DNA of 38,135 bases from Bryobacteraceae bacterium CoA2 C42 (lineage in GTDB: Bacteria > Acidobacteriota > Terriglobia > Bryobacterales > Bryobacteraceae). The notes under the pieces are model-generated. The model saw nothing but the letters and a program-made list of their open reading frames with translations, searched no databases and had not been told where the DNA came from. The stretch is taken from assembly GCA_019931245.1 (NCBI GenBank), contig JAINDL010000151.1:1-38135 (forward strand), written 5' to 3'. The stretch's first letter is position 1; each line of letters opens with the position of its first letter. A program made the position numbers and the translations under genes. Positions 28,610 through 35,157 of this stretch are shown one piece after another.

Positions 28610-29796
28610 TGACGATTGCGACGACGGTAGCGAACAACTTTGTGCCTTATCTGCGGGTTTTGCGGGACACGCTGCGGCAGTGGCATCCGGAGGCGCGGCT
28701 GGTGGTGGGACTGGCGGACGGGCCAGCCGGGGAGAGTGAGGGTTGGGAGTGGGTGGGGCTTGAGGAGATGGGGATTCCGCGGTTGCGGGAGTTCTGTTTC
28801 CGGTACACGCGGCGGGAGATGCTGCCGGCGGTGAAGCCGTTTCTGCTGCGGAGTCTGTTAGGCAAGGGGCATGAAACGGTGTTGTTTCTCGATGCCGATA
28901 TGATGGTCCTGGGGCCCTTGGACGGGCTGTGGGAGGCCGCGCAGCGCCATGCGCTGACGCTGACGCCGCATTTGGTGGGGATGGGGAATCCGGCGGCGGT
29001 GGAAAAGAACATTCTGCAGTGTGGGGTTTATAACGGCGGGTGTCTGGGGGTGCGGGCCGGGGCCACGGCCGGGGCGTTTTTGTCCTGGTGGCAGGAGCGC
29101 GTGACGGAGCACTGCCGGTTTGCGACCTCGCGGGGGATGCACTTTGATCAGCGGTGGCTCGACTACGCGCCGTCGTTCGTGGAGGGTTTGGGGGTGGTGC
29201 GGGAGCCGGGATACAACGTGGCCTACTGGAACTTGGCCGAGCGCGGTGGGCGCGCGGATTGGCGGCTGTTTCACTTCAGCGGTTTTGACGGGGAGGCGGA
29301 GGTGACGCGCTACTGGCCGGAGAAGCGACTGGAGGAGATGGGGGAGGCGGCGGAGTTGTACGTTGCATACGGGGCGAGGCTGCGGGCGGCGGGTTGGGCG
29401 CCGGGGCAGGACCGGGAGTGGGCGTTTGACCGGTGGGAGGACGGGGTGTTGATCGAGCCGAGCCAGCGGCAACGTTATGGGCGGCTGGGGCGGGGGGCGC
29501 GATGGTGCGCGGATCCTTTCCGGGTGGAGATGCGGGAGTGGCTTGAGGAGGTGGGGGCGGACGCGGACGGCGCGGAGGTGGCGCTGTGGCGGCGGGCGGC
29601 CGAGGAGCGGTTGACGAAGCTCGAGGAGGCGAATGATTTACTGGGGAGGCAGCAGGTGGAGTTGGACGAGTTGCGGAACGCGCTGGCCGGGGAGCGGGAG
29701 CGGGCGGCGTGGCTGGAGCGGGAGGCGGCGATGTACGAAGAGGCGGCGCGGGAGCGGCTGCGGGTGATTGAGCGGCTGACGGAACGGGAGGGCTGA
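28606..29796 (+). CDS. GT-A-fold glycosyltransferase with C-terminal coiled coil
   Basis: Cytoplasmic glycosyltransferase of 396 residues. The N-terminal domain shows TTVANNFVPYLRVLRDTL, the DxD motif in VLFLDADMMVLGPLDGL (Asp96 and Asp98), LTLTPHLVGMGN, NILQCGVYNGGCLGVR, HFDQRWLDYAPSF, GYNVAYWNLAER and FHFSGF. From about residue 310 to the end the sequence is rich in Glu, Arg, Leu and Ala with heptad spacing (RRAAEERLTKLEEANDLL, ELRNALAGERERAAWLER), predicted as a coiled coil for self-association or pairing. It begins in an ATGA overlap with the DxD-less paralogue, so a hetero-oligomer is plausible. Donor, acceptor and target glycan are unknown. The ATG at 28606 is preferred over upstream in-frame TTG and GTG codons because of the coupling. 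Confidence 0.82.
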   Translation: MMTIATTVANNFVPYLRVLRDTLRQWHPEARLVVGLADGPAGESEGWEWVGLEEMGIPRLREFCFRYTRREMLPAVKPFLLRSLLGKGHETVLFLDADMMVLGPLDGLWEAAQRHALTLTPHLVGMGNPAAVEKNILQCGVYNGGCLGVRAGATAGAFLSWWQERVTEHCRFATSRGMHFDQRWLDYAPSFVEGLGVVREPGYNVAYWNLAERGGRADWRLFHFSGFDGEAEVTRYWPEKRLEEMGEAAELYVAYGARLRAAGWAPGQDREWAFDRWEDGVLIEPSQRQRYGRLGRGARWCADPFRVEMREWLEEVGADADGAEVALWRRAAEERLTKLEEANDLLGRQQVELDELRNALAGERERAAWLEREAAMYEEAARERLRVIERLTEREG

Positions 29797-29826
29797 CGGG
29801 GGCGGCGTTTCGGTTGGCCGCCCCCG
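29797..29826. terminator. Perfect 10-bp hairpin between convergent genes
   Basis: CGGGGGCGGC (29797-29806) pairs with GCCGCCCCCG (29817-29826) across a 10-nt loop, starting immediately after the stop codon of the glycosyltransferase gene. There is no T-tract. The stem is very stable, so it may still stop or protect both convergent transcripts. Confidence 0.5.
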
Positions 29827-29872
29827 TTGGCAGACTACCCCCGTTGGCAGACTACCCCCGTTGGCAGACTAC
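29822..29872 (-). repeat. Three exact 17-bp tandem repeats ending inside the altronate dehydratase stop
   Basis: CCCCGTTGGCAGACTAC is repeated three times without mismatch (29822-29838, 29839-29855, 29856-29872). The first unit shares CCCCG with the hairpin arm; the last contains the TAG stop (29869-29871, minus strand) of the altronate dehydratase gene. Read on the minus strand, each unit carries a TAG. Confidence 0.9.
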
Positions 29873-31410
29873 ATGACGGGGCCGATGCGCCAGGGGACGA
29901 ACTCCTGGTGGCCGAGGCGTTCGGCGCAGGTTTTTTCACCGCTGGCGACGCGGAGGATGAAGTCGAAGATCTCCCGGCCGATTTGCTGGACCGTGGCTTC
30001 GCCGTCGGCGATGCGGCCGGCGTTGATGTCCATGTTGTCGCGCATGCGGCGGAAGGTGCTGGAGTTCGTGGAGACCTTGACGACGGGGACGGTGGGGAAG
30101 CCGATGGCGGAGCCGCGGCCGGTGGTGAAGCAGATGACGTTGCAGCCGCCGGCGGCGAGCCCGGAGAGGGAGACGGGATCGTAGCCGGGGGTGTTCATGA
30201 AGCCGAAGCCGGGTTCGGTGATGCGTTCGGCGTACTCGTAGACCTGGGTGAGGGTGCTGGTGCCGCCCTTGGCGACGGCGCCGAGGCTCTTTTCGAGGAT
30301 GTTGGTGAGGCCGCCCTCTTTATTGCCGGGCGAGGGGTTGTCGTTGAAGCTGGACCCTTTGAACTGGTTGAGGTACTCCTTGTACTCGGCGATCATGCGG
30401 AGGAGCTTTTCGCCGGTGGCGCGGTTGCGGGCGCGTTTCACGAGAAGGTGCTCGGCGCCAATGATCTCGGTGGTTTCGGCGAGGATGCTGGCGGCGCCGA
30501 TTTCAGCGAGCAGGTCCGAGCAGTAGCCGAGGGCGGGGTTGGCGGTGATGCCGGAGAAGGAGTCTGACCCGCCGCAGTTGAGGCCGAGCGTGATGAGGCT
30601 GGCCGGTAGCTCTTTGCGCTCTTCGGCGGCGAGGGCGTCCATCTGTTCGTTGATGAACTTGCGGGCGGCCTCGACGGCGCCGCGGGTGCCGCCGGAGTTT
30701 TGCAGGGTCATGCCCATGAGGCGGCTGCTGCGGGGGGCGTTGGGTCCGAGGTAGTGGTCGATTTGATTGACTTCGCAGCCGAGGCCGAGGATGATGGCGG
30801 CCCCGACGTTGGGGTGGGCGAGGACACCGGCGAGGGTGCGGCGGAGCTGGTCGGTATCGGGGCCGATGGAGTGGCCGCAGCCTTCGCCGTGGGGGAAGGC
30901 GACGATGCCGTCGACGTGGGGGGGCAGGGAGGCGGGGTCGAAGCTGTGGGCGATGAGTTCGGCGGTGTGGGCGGCGCAGTTGGAGGCGGCGACGACGGCG
31001 ACGTAGTTGCGGGTGCCGGCGCGGCCGTCTTCGCGGGGGTAGCCGAGGAAGGTGGGAATGTGGGCGGGGCGGGGCGGGTAGGGGACCTCGGCGGGGGGGA
31101 ACTCGTAGTTGAAGGTCTGCTCTTCAAACAGCACGTTGTGGGTGTGGATGTGCTGGCCGGGTTCGATGGTGACTTTGGAGCGGCCGATGACCTGGCCGTA
31201 GCGGAGGATCCGGTCGCCGGCGGGGATGGTCTTGAGGCAGACCTTGTGGCCGGCGGGGATGGAATCCTTGGTGATGACGGTGACGCCGCCGACGCGGAGT
31301 TCGGCGCCGGGGGAGACGGGGACGCGGAGAACGGCGACGTTGTCGGTGGGGTGCAGGTGGATCGCGGAGTTGTCCGCGGTAGGCATTTTTTCGATATCGA
31401 CGAGGCTCAT
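29869..31410 (-). CDS. uxaA: Altronate dehydratase (UxaA family, SAF domain plus catalytic domain)
   Basis: UxaA removes water from D-altronate to give 2-keto-3-deoxygluconate in galacturonate breakdown; relatives act on galactarate or other sugar acids. The 513-residue product has the N-terminal SAF domain at about 15-95 (HPTDNVAVLRVPVSPGAEL, IPAGHKVCLKTIPAGD) and the main domain from about 120 (REDGRAGTRNYVAVVAASN, FPHGEGCGHSIGPDTDQL, ILGLGCEVNQID, LGLNCGGSDSFSGITANP). The C-terminal ICFTTGRGSAIGFPTVPVVK region is also present. Length and domain order are those of fused UxaA. It is cytoplasmic. The ATG at 31410 overlaps the stop of the upstream HIT/Cdh-like gene by 4 nt, which fixes the start. 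The mannonate dehydratase-like protein at 4423 belongs to a family forming the same product, but no KDG kinase or aldolase is present here. Confidence 0.85.
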   Translation of the reverse strand: MSLVDIEKMPTADNSAIHLHPTDNVAVLRVPVSPGAELRVGGVTVITKDSIPAGHKVCLKTIPAGDRILRYGQVIGRSKVTIEPGQHIHTHNVLFEEQTFNYEFPPAEVPYPPRPAHIPTFLGYPREDGRAGTRNYVAVVAASNCAAHTAELIAHSFDPASLPPHVDGIVAFPHGEGCGHSIGPDTDQLRRTLAGVLAHPNVGAAIILGLGCEVNQIDHYLGPNAPRSSRLMGMTLQNSGGTRGAVEAARKFINEQMDALAAEERKELPASLITLGLNCGGSDSFSGITANPALGYCSDLLAEIGAASILAETTEIIGAEHLLVKRARNRATGEKLLRMIAEYKEYLNQFKGSSFNDNPSPGNKEGGLTNILEKSLGAVAKGGTSTLTQVYEYAERITEPGFGFMNTPGYDPVSLSGLAAGGCNVICFTTGRGSAIGFPTVPVVKVSTNSSTFRRMRDNMDINAGRIADGEATVQQIGREIFDFILRVASGEKTCAERLGHQEFVPWRIGPVM

Positions 31411-31970
31411 CGGAGTAGGACGGTTTCGGTGGTTTGTTCTTTAATGTGGACTTTGAGGCGGCGGCCGACGGGGTGGACCCACAGGCCGGAGCCGTCACGG
31501 GGGACGGGAATCTGGGAGGGGTGGTTCACGAAGAGGGTGATGCCGGTATCGACACCGCGCAACAGCTTGCCGACGTGGATGTGCAGGTGGCACTGGGTGC
31601 GCACCTTTACCCCATTGTATGCGAGGCCCCACTGGTCGCCCCAGAGCGCTTGGGCTTTGGCGATAGCGGCGGTCCAGAGCTGGGTTCGTTCGGCGGGGGA
31701 GAGGTCGGCGAGGGTTTGAATGCCCGTGGTTTTGATGCGGGTGGGCAGGGTGAGGGTGCGGTTGGGCTTGCGGGGGCTCGCGTCTTTGAGGTGGAAGACG
31801 GTGAGGCCGGGCGGTTGTTTGGCAGCTTCGTTGGTGAGGGAGCACTCGCGGGTTTGGAGGGAGGCGGGGTCGGCGGGGTTGCAGGCGCAGGCGCCGGTTT
31901 CGGCCCCTAGGGTGACGGGGAGGGGAAGGGTGAAGAGCAGAAAGAGGCCCAGTTGGCGCATTGGGGTCAT
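31407..31970 (-). CDS. Secreted HIT/CDP-diacylglycerol pyrophosphatase-like protein
   Basis: Product of 187 residues with an N-terminal signal peptide (MRQLGLFLLFTLPLPVTLGA from the second Met). The core carries a histidine triad-like block, QCHLHIHVGKL with His128, His130 and His132, preceded by RTLTLPTRIKTTGIQTL and LWTAAIAKAQALWG. This layout recalls Cdh-type CDP-diacylglycerol pyrophosphatases and the wider HIT superfamily. A hydrolytic role on a nucleotide or phosphodiester outside the cytoplasm is possible but unproven. Two ATG codons are candidates, 31970 and 31961; the frame also stays open to 32042, but that would overlap the divergent gene. No ribosome binding site precedes either, and TATAAT ends 7 nt before 31961, so a leaderless start at 31961 is attractive. 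It is coupled to the altronate dehydratase gene by ATGA. Confidence 0.65.
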   Translation of the reverse strand: MTPMRQLGLFLLFTLPLPVTLGAETGACACNPADPASLQTRECSLTNEAAKQPPGLTVFHLKDASPRKPNRTLTLPTRIKTTGIQTLADLSPAERTQLWTAAIAKAQALWGDQWGLAYNGVKVRTQCHLHIHVGKLLRGVDTGITLFVNHPSQIPVPRDGSGLWVHPVGRRLKVHIKEQTTETVLLR

Positions 31971-31976
31971 TATACT
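31969..31976. promoter_or_regulatory. Overlapping divergent -10 hexamers
   Basis: The minus-strand TATAAT (31974 to 31969) and plus-strand TATACT (31971-31976) share four base pairs. Each lies 7-8 nt before a start codon, ATG 31961 on the minus strand and GTG 31985 on the plus strand. Neither gene has a Shine-Dalgarno sequence. The two promoters would be mutually exclusive. Confidence 0.4.
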
Positions 31977-31984
31977 GACATGTA

Positions 31985-34132
31985 GTGCGATTTCTTTGGA
32001 TGGCTGCGGCGCTGGCGGCTCTGTTGCTGCTGTTTCCGGCATTTCCGGGGGCGTTCGGGCTGTTTGGTCCGGATGAGCCGCGGTATGCCTCGATTGCGCG
32101 GGAGATGGCGCGGAGCGGGGACTGGGTGACGCCGGTGCTGGACGGCAAGCCGTGGCTCGAGAAGCCGGCGCTGCTGTATTGGATGGGGGCGGTGGGGTTC
32201 AAGCTGGGCTTGGGGCCGGAGGCGGCGGTGCGGGTGCCGTTGGGCGTGCTGAGCGCGGGGTTTGTGGTGTGGTTTGGGTGGATGGTGGGGAGTTGGCGGC
32301 GGGCGGCGATGCTGGCGACGTGCGCGGGTTGGATTGGCTATTCGAACATCGCGGTGACGGATGTGCCGCTGGCGGTGTGTTTTTCGGCTGGGATGGTGCT
32401 GGCGCTGCGGTGGGTGGAGACGGGGCGGGGGGCGTGGTGGGTGGGGGCTTGTTTGGGGGCGGCGATGCTGGCCAAGGGTTTGGTGCCGGTGGTGCTGGCG
32501 GCGCCGGTGGCGTGGTTTGCGCGGGAGCGGTGGCGGGAGTGGTGGAAGGTGGTGGTGGCTTCGCTGGTGGTGGCGGCGCCGTGGTATGTGCTGGTGACGC
32601 GGGCGCAGGGGTGGGCGTTCATCAACGAGTTTTTTATTGAGCACCATTTCAGCCGATTCGCGAGCGGGGACCTGCAGCATGTGCAGCCGTTCTGGTTTTA
32701 TGGGCCGATGCTGATTGGCCTGCTGCTGCCGTGGACGCCGTTGTTGTGGCGGGGGGAGTGGCGGACGCGGGCGTTTTATGCGGCGTGGCTGGTGTTTGGG
32801 TTCGTTTTCTTCAGTGTTTCGAAGAATAAGCTGCCGGGGTATCTGCTGCCACTGCTGCCGGCGGCGGTGATGGTGATGCGGGTGCCGGGGCCGCGGTACT
32901 TGGCTGGGGCGATGGGGCTGATGCTGGCGGTGGTGGCGACAGCGAAGCTGAGCTATCTGCCGGCGAAGGATGGGGAACTGACGGGGCGGGCGTTGGCGCG
33001 GCAGGTGGGGCCGGATAGTTGTGCGAACGGGATTCCGCGGAGCTTGCGGTACGGGGTGCATTACTACGCGGGAAAGGCGTTGGGGGAGTGCTGGGAGATG
33101 CCGGGGGCAAGTCTGGTGCCGGCCGGGAAGGCGGCGGTGCGGAAGGGGTTGCAGTTCCGGGTGTCGGGTGCGTCCGGGGAGGGGCGACTCCTGTTTTTGG
33201 CGGCGTTGCGGCCGACAGAGGGGGAGTGGGTGGCGCCGGTGGAGGCGGAGCCGAATCTGGTGTGGCTGGGGGCGCGGGACGTGCGGGATTGGGAGGCGGG
33301 GGAGACGATTGGGTTTGATCCGAACGAGATTGCCTATCCGGGGCCGTTCTGGGGAGCGGGGAAGGGGATCTGGTACTGGAATCTCGTGTTTGTGAGGGAC
33401 GGAAAGGTGGTGGCGCGGAGTGCGACGCGGAAGGAGGTGGATTGGGATCCGGCGGCGGACCGGGTGGTGGAGGCGCGGTTGGAGCCGGTGGAGGACCCAG
33501 GATGGAAGCGGGGCTGGCGTACCGGATTCTTTGGCAAATTGGGCCGGGCGGCGGATCACTTCCGCGTCGAGTCGCTCACGGCTGCCCGATGGTACTTCAG
33601 GAAGGTAGCTGGGTTGGGCAAGGGGCGATGGACGGGGTCCCGTGGTTCTGGTGTTGTGGCTTGGGGAACTCTGTGGTTGTACCAGCACGATCCAACGCTT
33701 GAATCCGGCACGATGCAGGTGGACAATCCTGTGCCGCTCGATTTTTCGAACTTTTACGGCGTCGATTTAACGAAGAGGCCGAAGCAGATTCTGTTCGACG
33801 CGGCCGGCCAGCCGATCCCGCATCCGACGATTCCCGGTTGGACGCTGCGGGAGTGGGCGCTGCAGGACGCCGTCATCGACCCGCACTACGGGCATTGGGC
33901 GTCGATGGAGTATCAATTCGGCCCGCCGACGCCGGAAGGCTTCGAACGGCCGCTGTTTGATCGGAGTACCGGCGAGGTCGACTCGGCGGTGCTCGAGCAT
34001 TGGCTGAAGAACGACCTGGCGCGGCTGTACGTGGAGAAAAAGATCGATGCGCGAGGGATTACAATCCGGCGGCCGGATGCTGCGGCGTTGTCGTTCTGCC
34101 GGAAGACCGGGGCGCGCTGCGTCGTAGACTAG
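31985..34132 (+). CDS. ArnT/PMT-like membrane glycosyltransferase fused to esterase-like remnants
   Basis: Residues 1 to about 385 form an ArnT-like GT-C enzyme, which moves a lipid-linked sugar onto an envelope acceptor. It has the first-loop catalytic motif FGPDEPRYASIAREM, then KPWLEKPALLYWMGAV, many membrane spans, SVSKNKLPGYLLPLLPA and a short soluble tail. From about residue 393 the sequence changes character. GRLLFLAAL, ARDVRDWEAGETIGFDPNEI and LVFVRDGKVVARS resemble the N-terminal domain of enterochelin-esterase-like hydrolases. SRGSGVVAWGTLWLYQ, VPLDFSNFYGVDL and FERPLFDRSTGEVDSAVLEHW resemble their later part, but most of the catalytic domain and the C-terminal end are missing. The 715-residue frame has no stop. 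It may be a composite or decaying gene. The start is GTG 31985 or ATG 32000; TATACT precedes by 8 nt. Confidence 0.7.
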   Translation: MRFLWMAAALAALLLLFPAFPGAFGLFGPDEPRYASIAREMARSGDWVTPVLDGKPWLEKPALLYWMGAVGFKLGLGPEAAVRVPLGVLSAGFVVWFGWMVGSWRRAAMLATCAGWIGYSNIAVTDVPLAVCFSAGMVLALRWVETGRGAWWVGACLGAAMLAKGLVPVVLAAPVAWFARERWREWWKVVVASLVVAAPWYVLVTRAQGWAFINEFFIEHHFSRFASGDLQHVQPFWFYGPMLIGLLLPWTPLLWRGEWRTRAFYAAWLVFGFVFFSVSKNKLPGYLLPLLPAAVMVMRVPGPRYLAGAMGLMLAVVATAKLSYLPAKDGELTGRALARQVGPDSCANGIPRSLRYGVHYYAGKALGECWEMPGASLVPAGKAAVRKGLQFRVSGASGEGRLLFLAALRPTEGEWVAPVEAEPNLVWLGARDVRDWEAGETIGFDPNEIAYPGPFWGAGKGIWYWNLVFVRDGKVVARSATRKEVDWDPAADRVVEARLEPVEDPGWKRGWRTGFFGKLGRAADHFRVESLTAARWYFRKVAGLGKGRWTGSRGSGVVAWGTLWLYQHDPTLESGTMQVDNPVPLDFSNFYGVDLTKRPKQILFDAAGQPIPHPTIPGWTLREWALQDAVIDPHYGHWASMEYQFGPPTPEGFERPLFDRSTGEVDSAVLEHWLKNDLARLYVEKKIDARGITIRRPDAAALSFCRKTGARCVVD
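33161..34132 (+). pseudogene. Possible internally deleted esterase fragment fused in frame to the ArnT-like gene
   Basis: This is the 3' part of the composite frame. My reading, from family memory and not a search, is that it corresponds to an enterochelin-esterase-like hydrolase without its signal peptide. About the central half of that protein would be lost between roughly 33530 and 33640, and the stretch with the catalytic His is missing at the end. Composition also changes, from strongly G-ending codons before about 33500 to balanced codons after about 33700. An alternative is a genuine novel soluble domain on the glycosyltransferase. Confidence 0.4.
34125..34130 (+). promoter_or_regulatory. 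Possible -10 element (TAGACT) of selD
   Basis: TAGACT ends 7 nt before the GTG at 34138, inside the last codons of the preceding frame, with only AGAAAAA between. There is no Shine-Dalgarno sequence. It fits the TANNNT pattern seen at other starts here and supports GTG 34138 as the selD start. Confidence 0.35.
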
Positions 34133-34137
34133 AAAAA

Positions 34138-35157
34138 GTGTCCTTGAAGAAGTTGACGGCGCATGTCAAAGCGGCGGGTTGAGCGAGCAAGTTGAGTCCA
34201 AAGGTTTTGGACCAGGCGCTGGCGGGGCTACCGCGACAGTTGGATCCACGGGTGCTGATTGGCTTTGAGACGTCGGATGACGCCGGGGTTTTTCAGTTAA
34301 CGCCGGAGTGTGCGCTGGTGCAGACGGTGGATTTTTTCACGCCGATTGTGGACGATCCGTACACGTTCGGGCAGATTGCGGCGGCGAATTCGTTGAGCGA
34401 TGTGTATGCGATGGGCGGGGAGCCGATTTCGGCGTTGTCGATTCTGGCCTGGCCGCGGGACGGAGAGATGGAGGACCTGCGCGCGGTGCTGCGGGGCGGG
34501 GCGGAGAAGATGATCGAGGCCGGCTGTTCGGTGATTGGCGGGCATTCGATTGCGGACGCCGAGCCGAAGTTCGGCTACGCGGTGACCGGGACGGTGCATC
34601 CGGCGCGGGTGCTGGCCAACGGCGGGGCGCGGGTGGGCGATGTGCTGGTGTTGACCAAGCGATTGGGGACGGGGATTGTGTCGACGGCGCTCAAGAAGGG
34701 TTTTGCGCGGGAGGCGGACGTGGCGGCGTCGATCGAGTCGATGGTGACGTTGAACCGGGCGGCGGGCGCGGCGATGCGGCAGTGCGAGGTGCATGCGTGC
34801 ACGGACGTGACGGGCTTCGGGTTGCTCGGCCATGCGCGGGAGATGGCTGCGGCATCGGCTGGGTGCGGGGCGGGGGTGACGCTGGTGATTGAGAGCGGGC
34901 GGCTGCAGTTGCTGCCCGGGGTGGCGGAGTATGTGGCGGCGGGGGCGGTGCCGGGGGGATTAAAGAGCAACCGGGAGTTTGTGGAGGGTCAGGTGACGGG
35001 GGCGGCGGGGGAGGTGCTCTACGATCCGCAGACTTCGGGGGGGCTGCTACTGGCGCTGCCCGAGGCGGAGGCGGCGCGGATGGAGGCGTTGTACGCGGGG
35101 GCGTACCGGATGGGCCGGGTGGTGGCGAAGCGGGATACGCTGTTAGAAGTCGAATGA
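34138..35157 (+). CDS. selD: Selenide, water dikinase, selenocysteine-containing (in-frame TGA at 34180)
   Basis: SelD makes selenophosphate from selenide and ATP, the selenium donor for selenocysteine and selenouridine. Read through the TGA, the N-terminus is VSLKKLTAHVKAAG-U-ASKLSPKVLD, with U15 and Lys18 spaced like the catalytic Cys17 and Lys20 of E. coli SelD (GCGCKISPKVL). The rest is canonical: FETSDDAGVFQL, TVDFFTPIVDDPYTFGQIAA, NSLSDVYAMGGEP, CSVIGGHSIADAEPKFGYAV, TDVTGFGLLGHA and DPQTSGGLLLAL. Full length is 339 residues with Sec; treating TGA as stop would wrongly start the protein at about 34192 and lose the active site. A SECIS-like hairpin follows the TGA. The stop overlaps the pyrF start by 4 nt. 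GTG 34138 is the likely start; TTG 34144 is an alternative. Confidence 0.9.
34196..34212 (+). promoter_or_regulatory. Bacterial SECIS-like hairpin in selD
   Basis: GTCCAA (34196-34201) pairs perfectly with TTGGAC (34207-34212) around the loop AGGTT. The stem begins 13 nt after the TGA at 34180-34182. Bacterial SECIS elements bound by SelB sit just 3' of the UGA, with a GU-containing apical loop (AGGUCU in E. coli fdhF) at similar distance. The hairpin lies entirely within coding sequence. Confidence 0.75.

Noticed and set aside
29822-29872. CRISPR array
   Set aside because: The 17-bp units are directly adjacent with no spacers and there are only three; no cas genes are present.
31970-33688. 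572-residue minus-strand open frame opposite the ArnT-like gene
   Set aside because: Product is Arg/Pro/His-rich without structure or motifs; the plus strand carries clear GT-C motifs.
34000-34182. Separate 60-residue gene ending at the TGA before selD
   Set aside because: Only its last 14 codons make sense, and they are the SelD N-terminus; the TGA is read as selenocysteine.
34192-35157. selD starting at 34192 as a normal TTG-started gene
   Set aside because: It would lack the catalytic Cys/Sec and Lys of SelD, while the missing motif is present in frame directly upstream.
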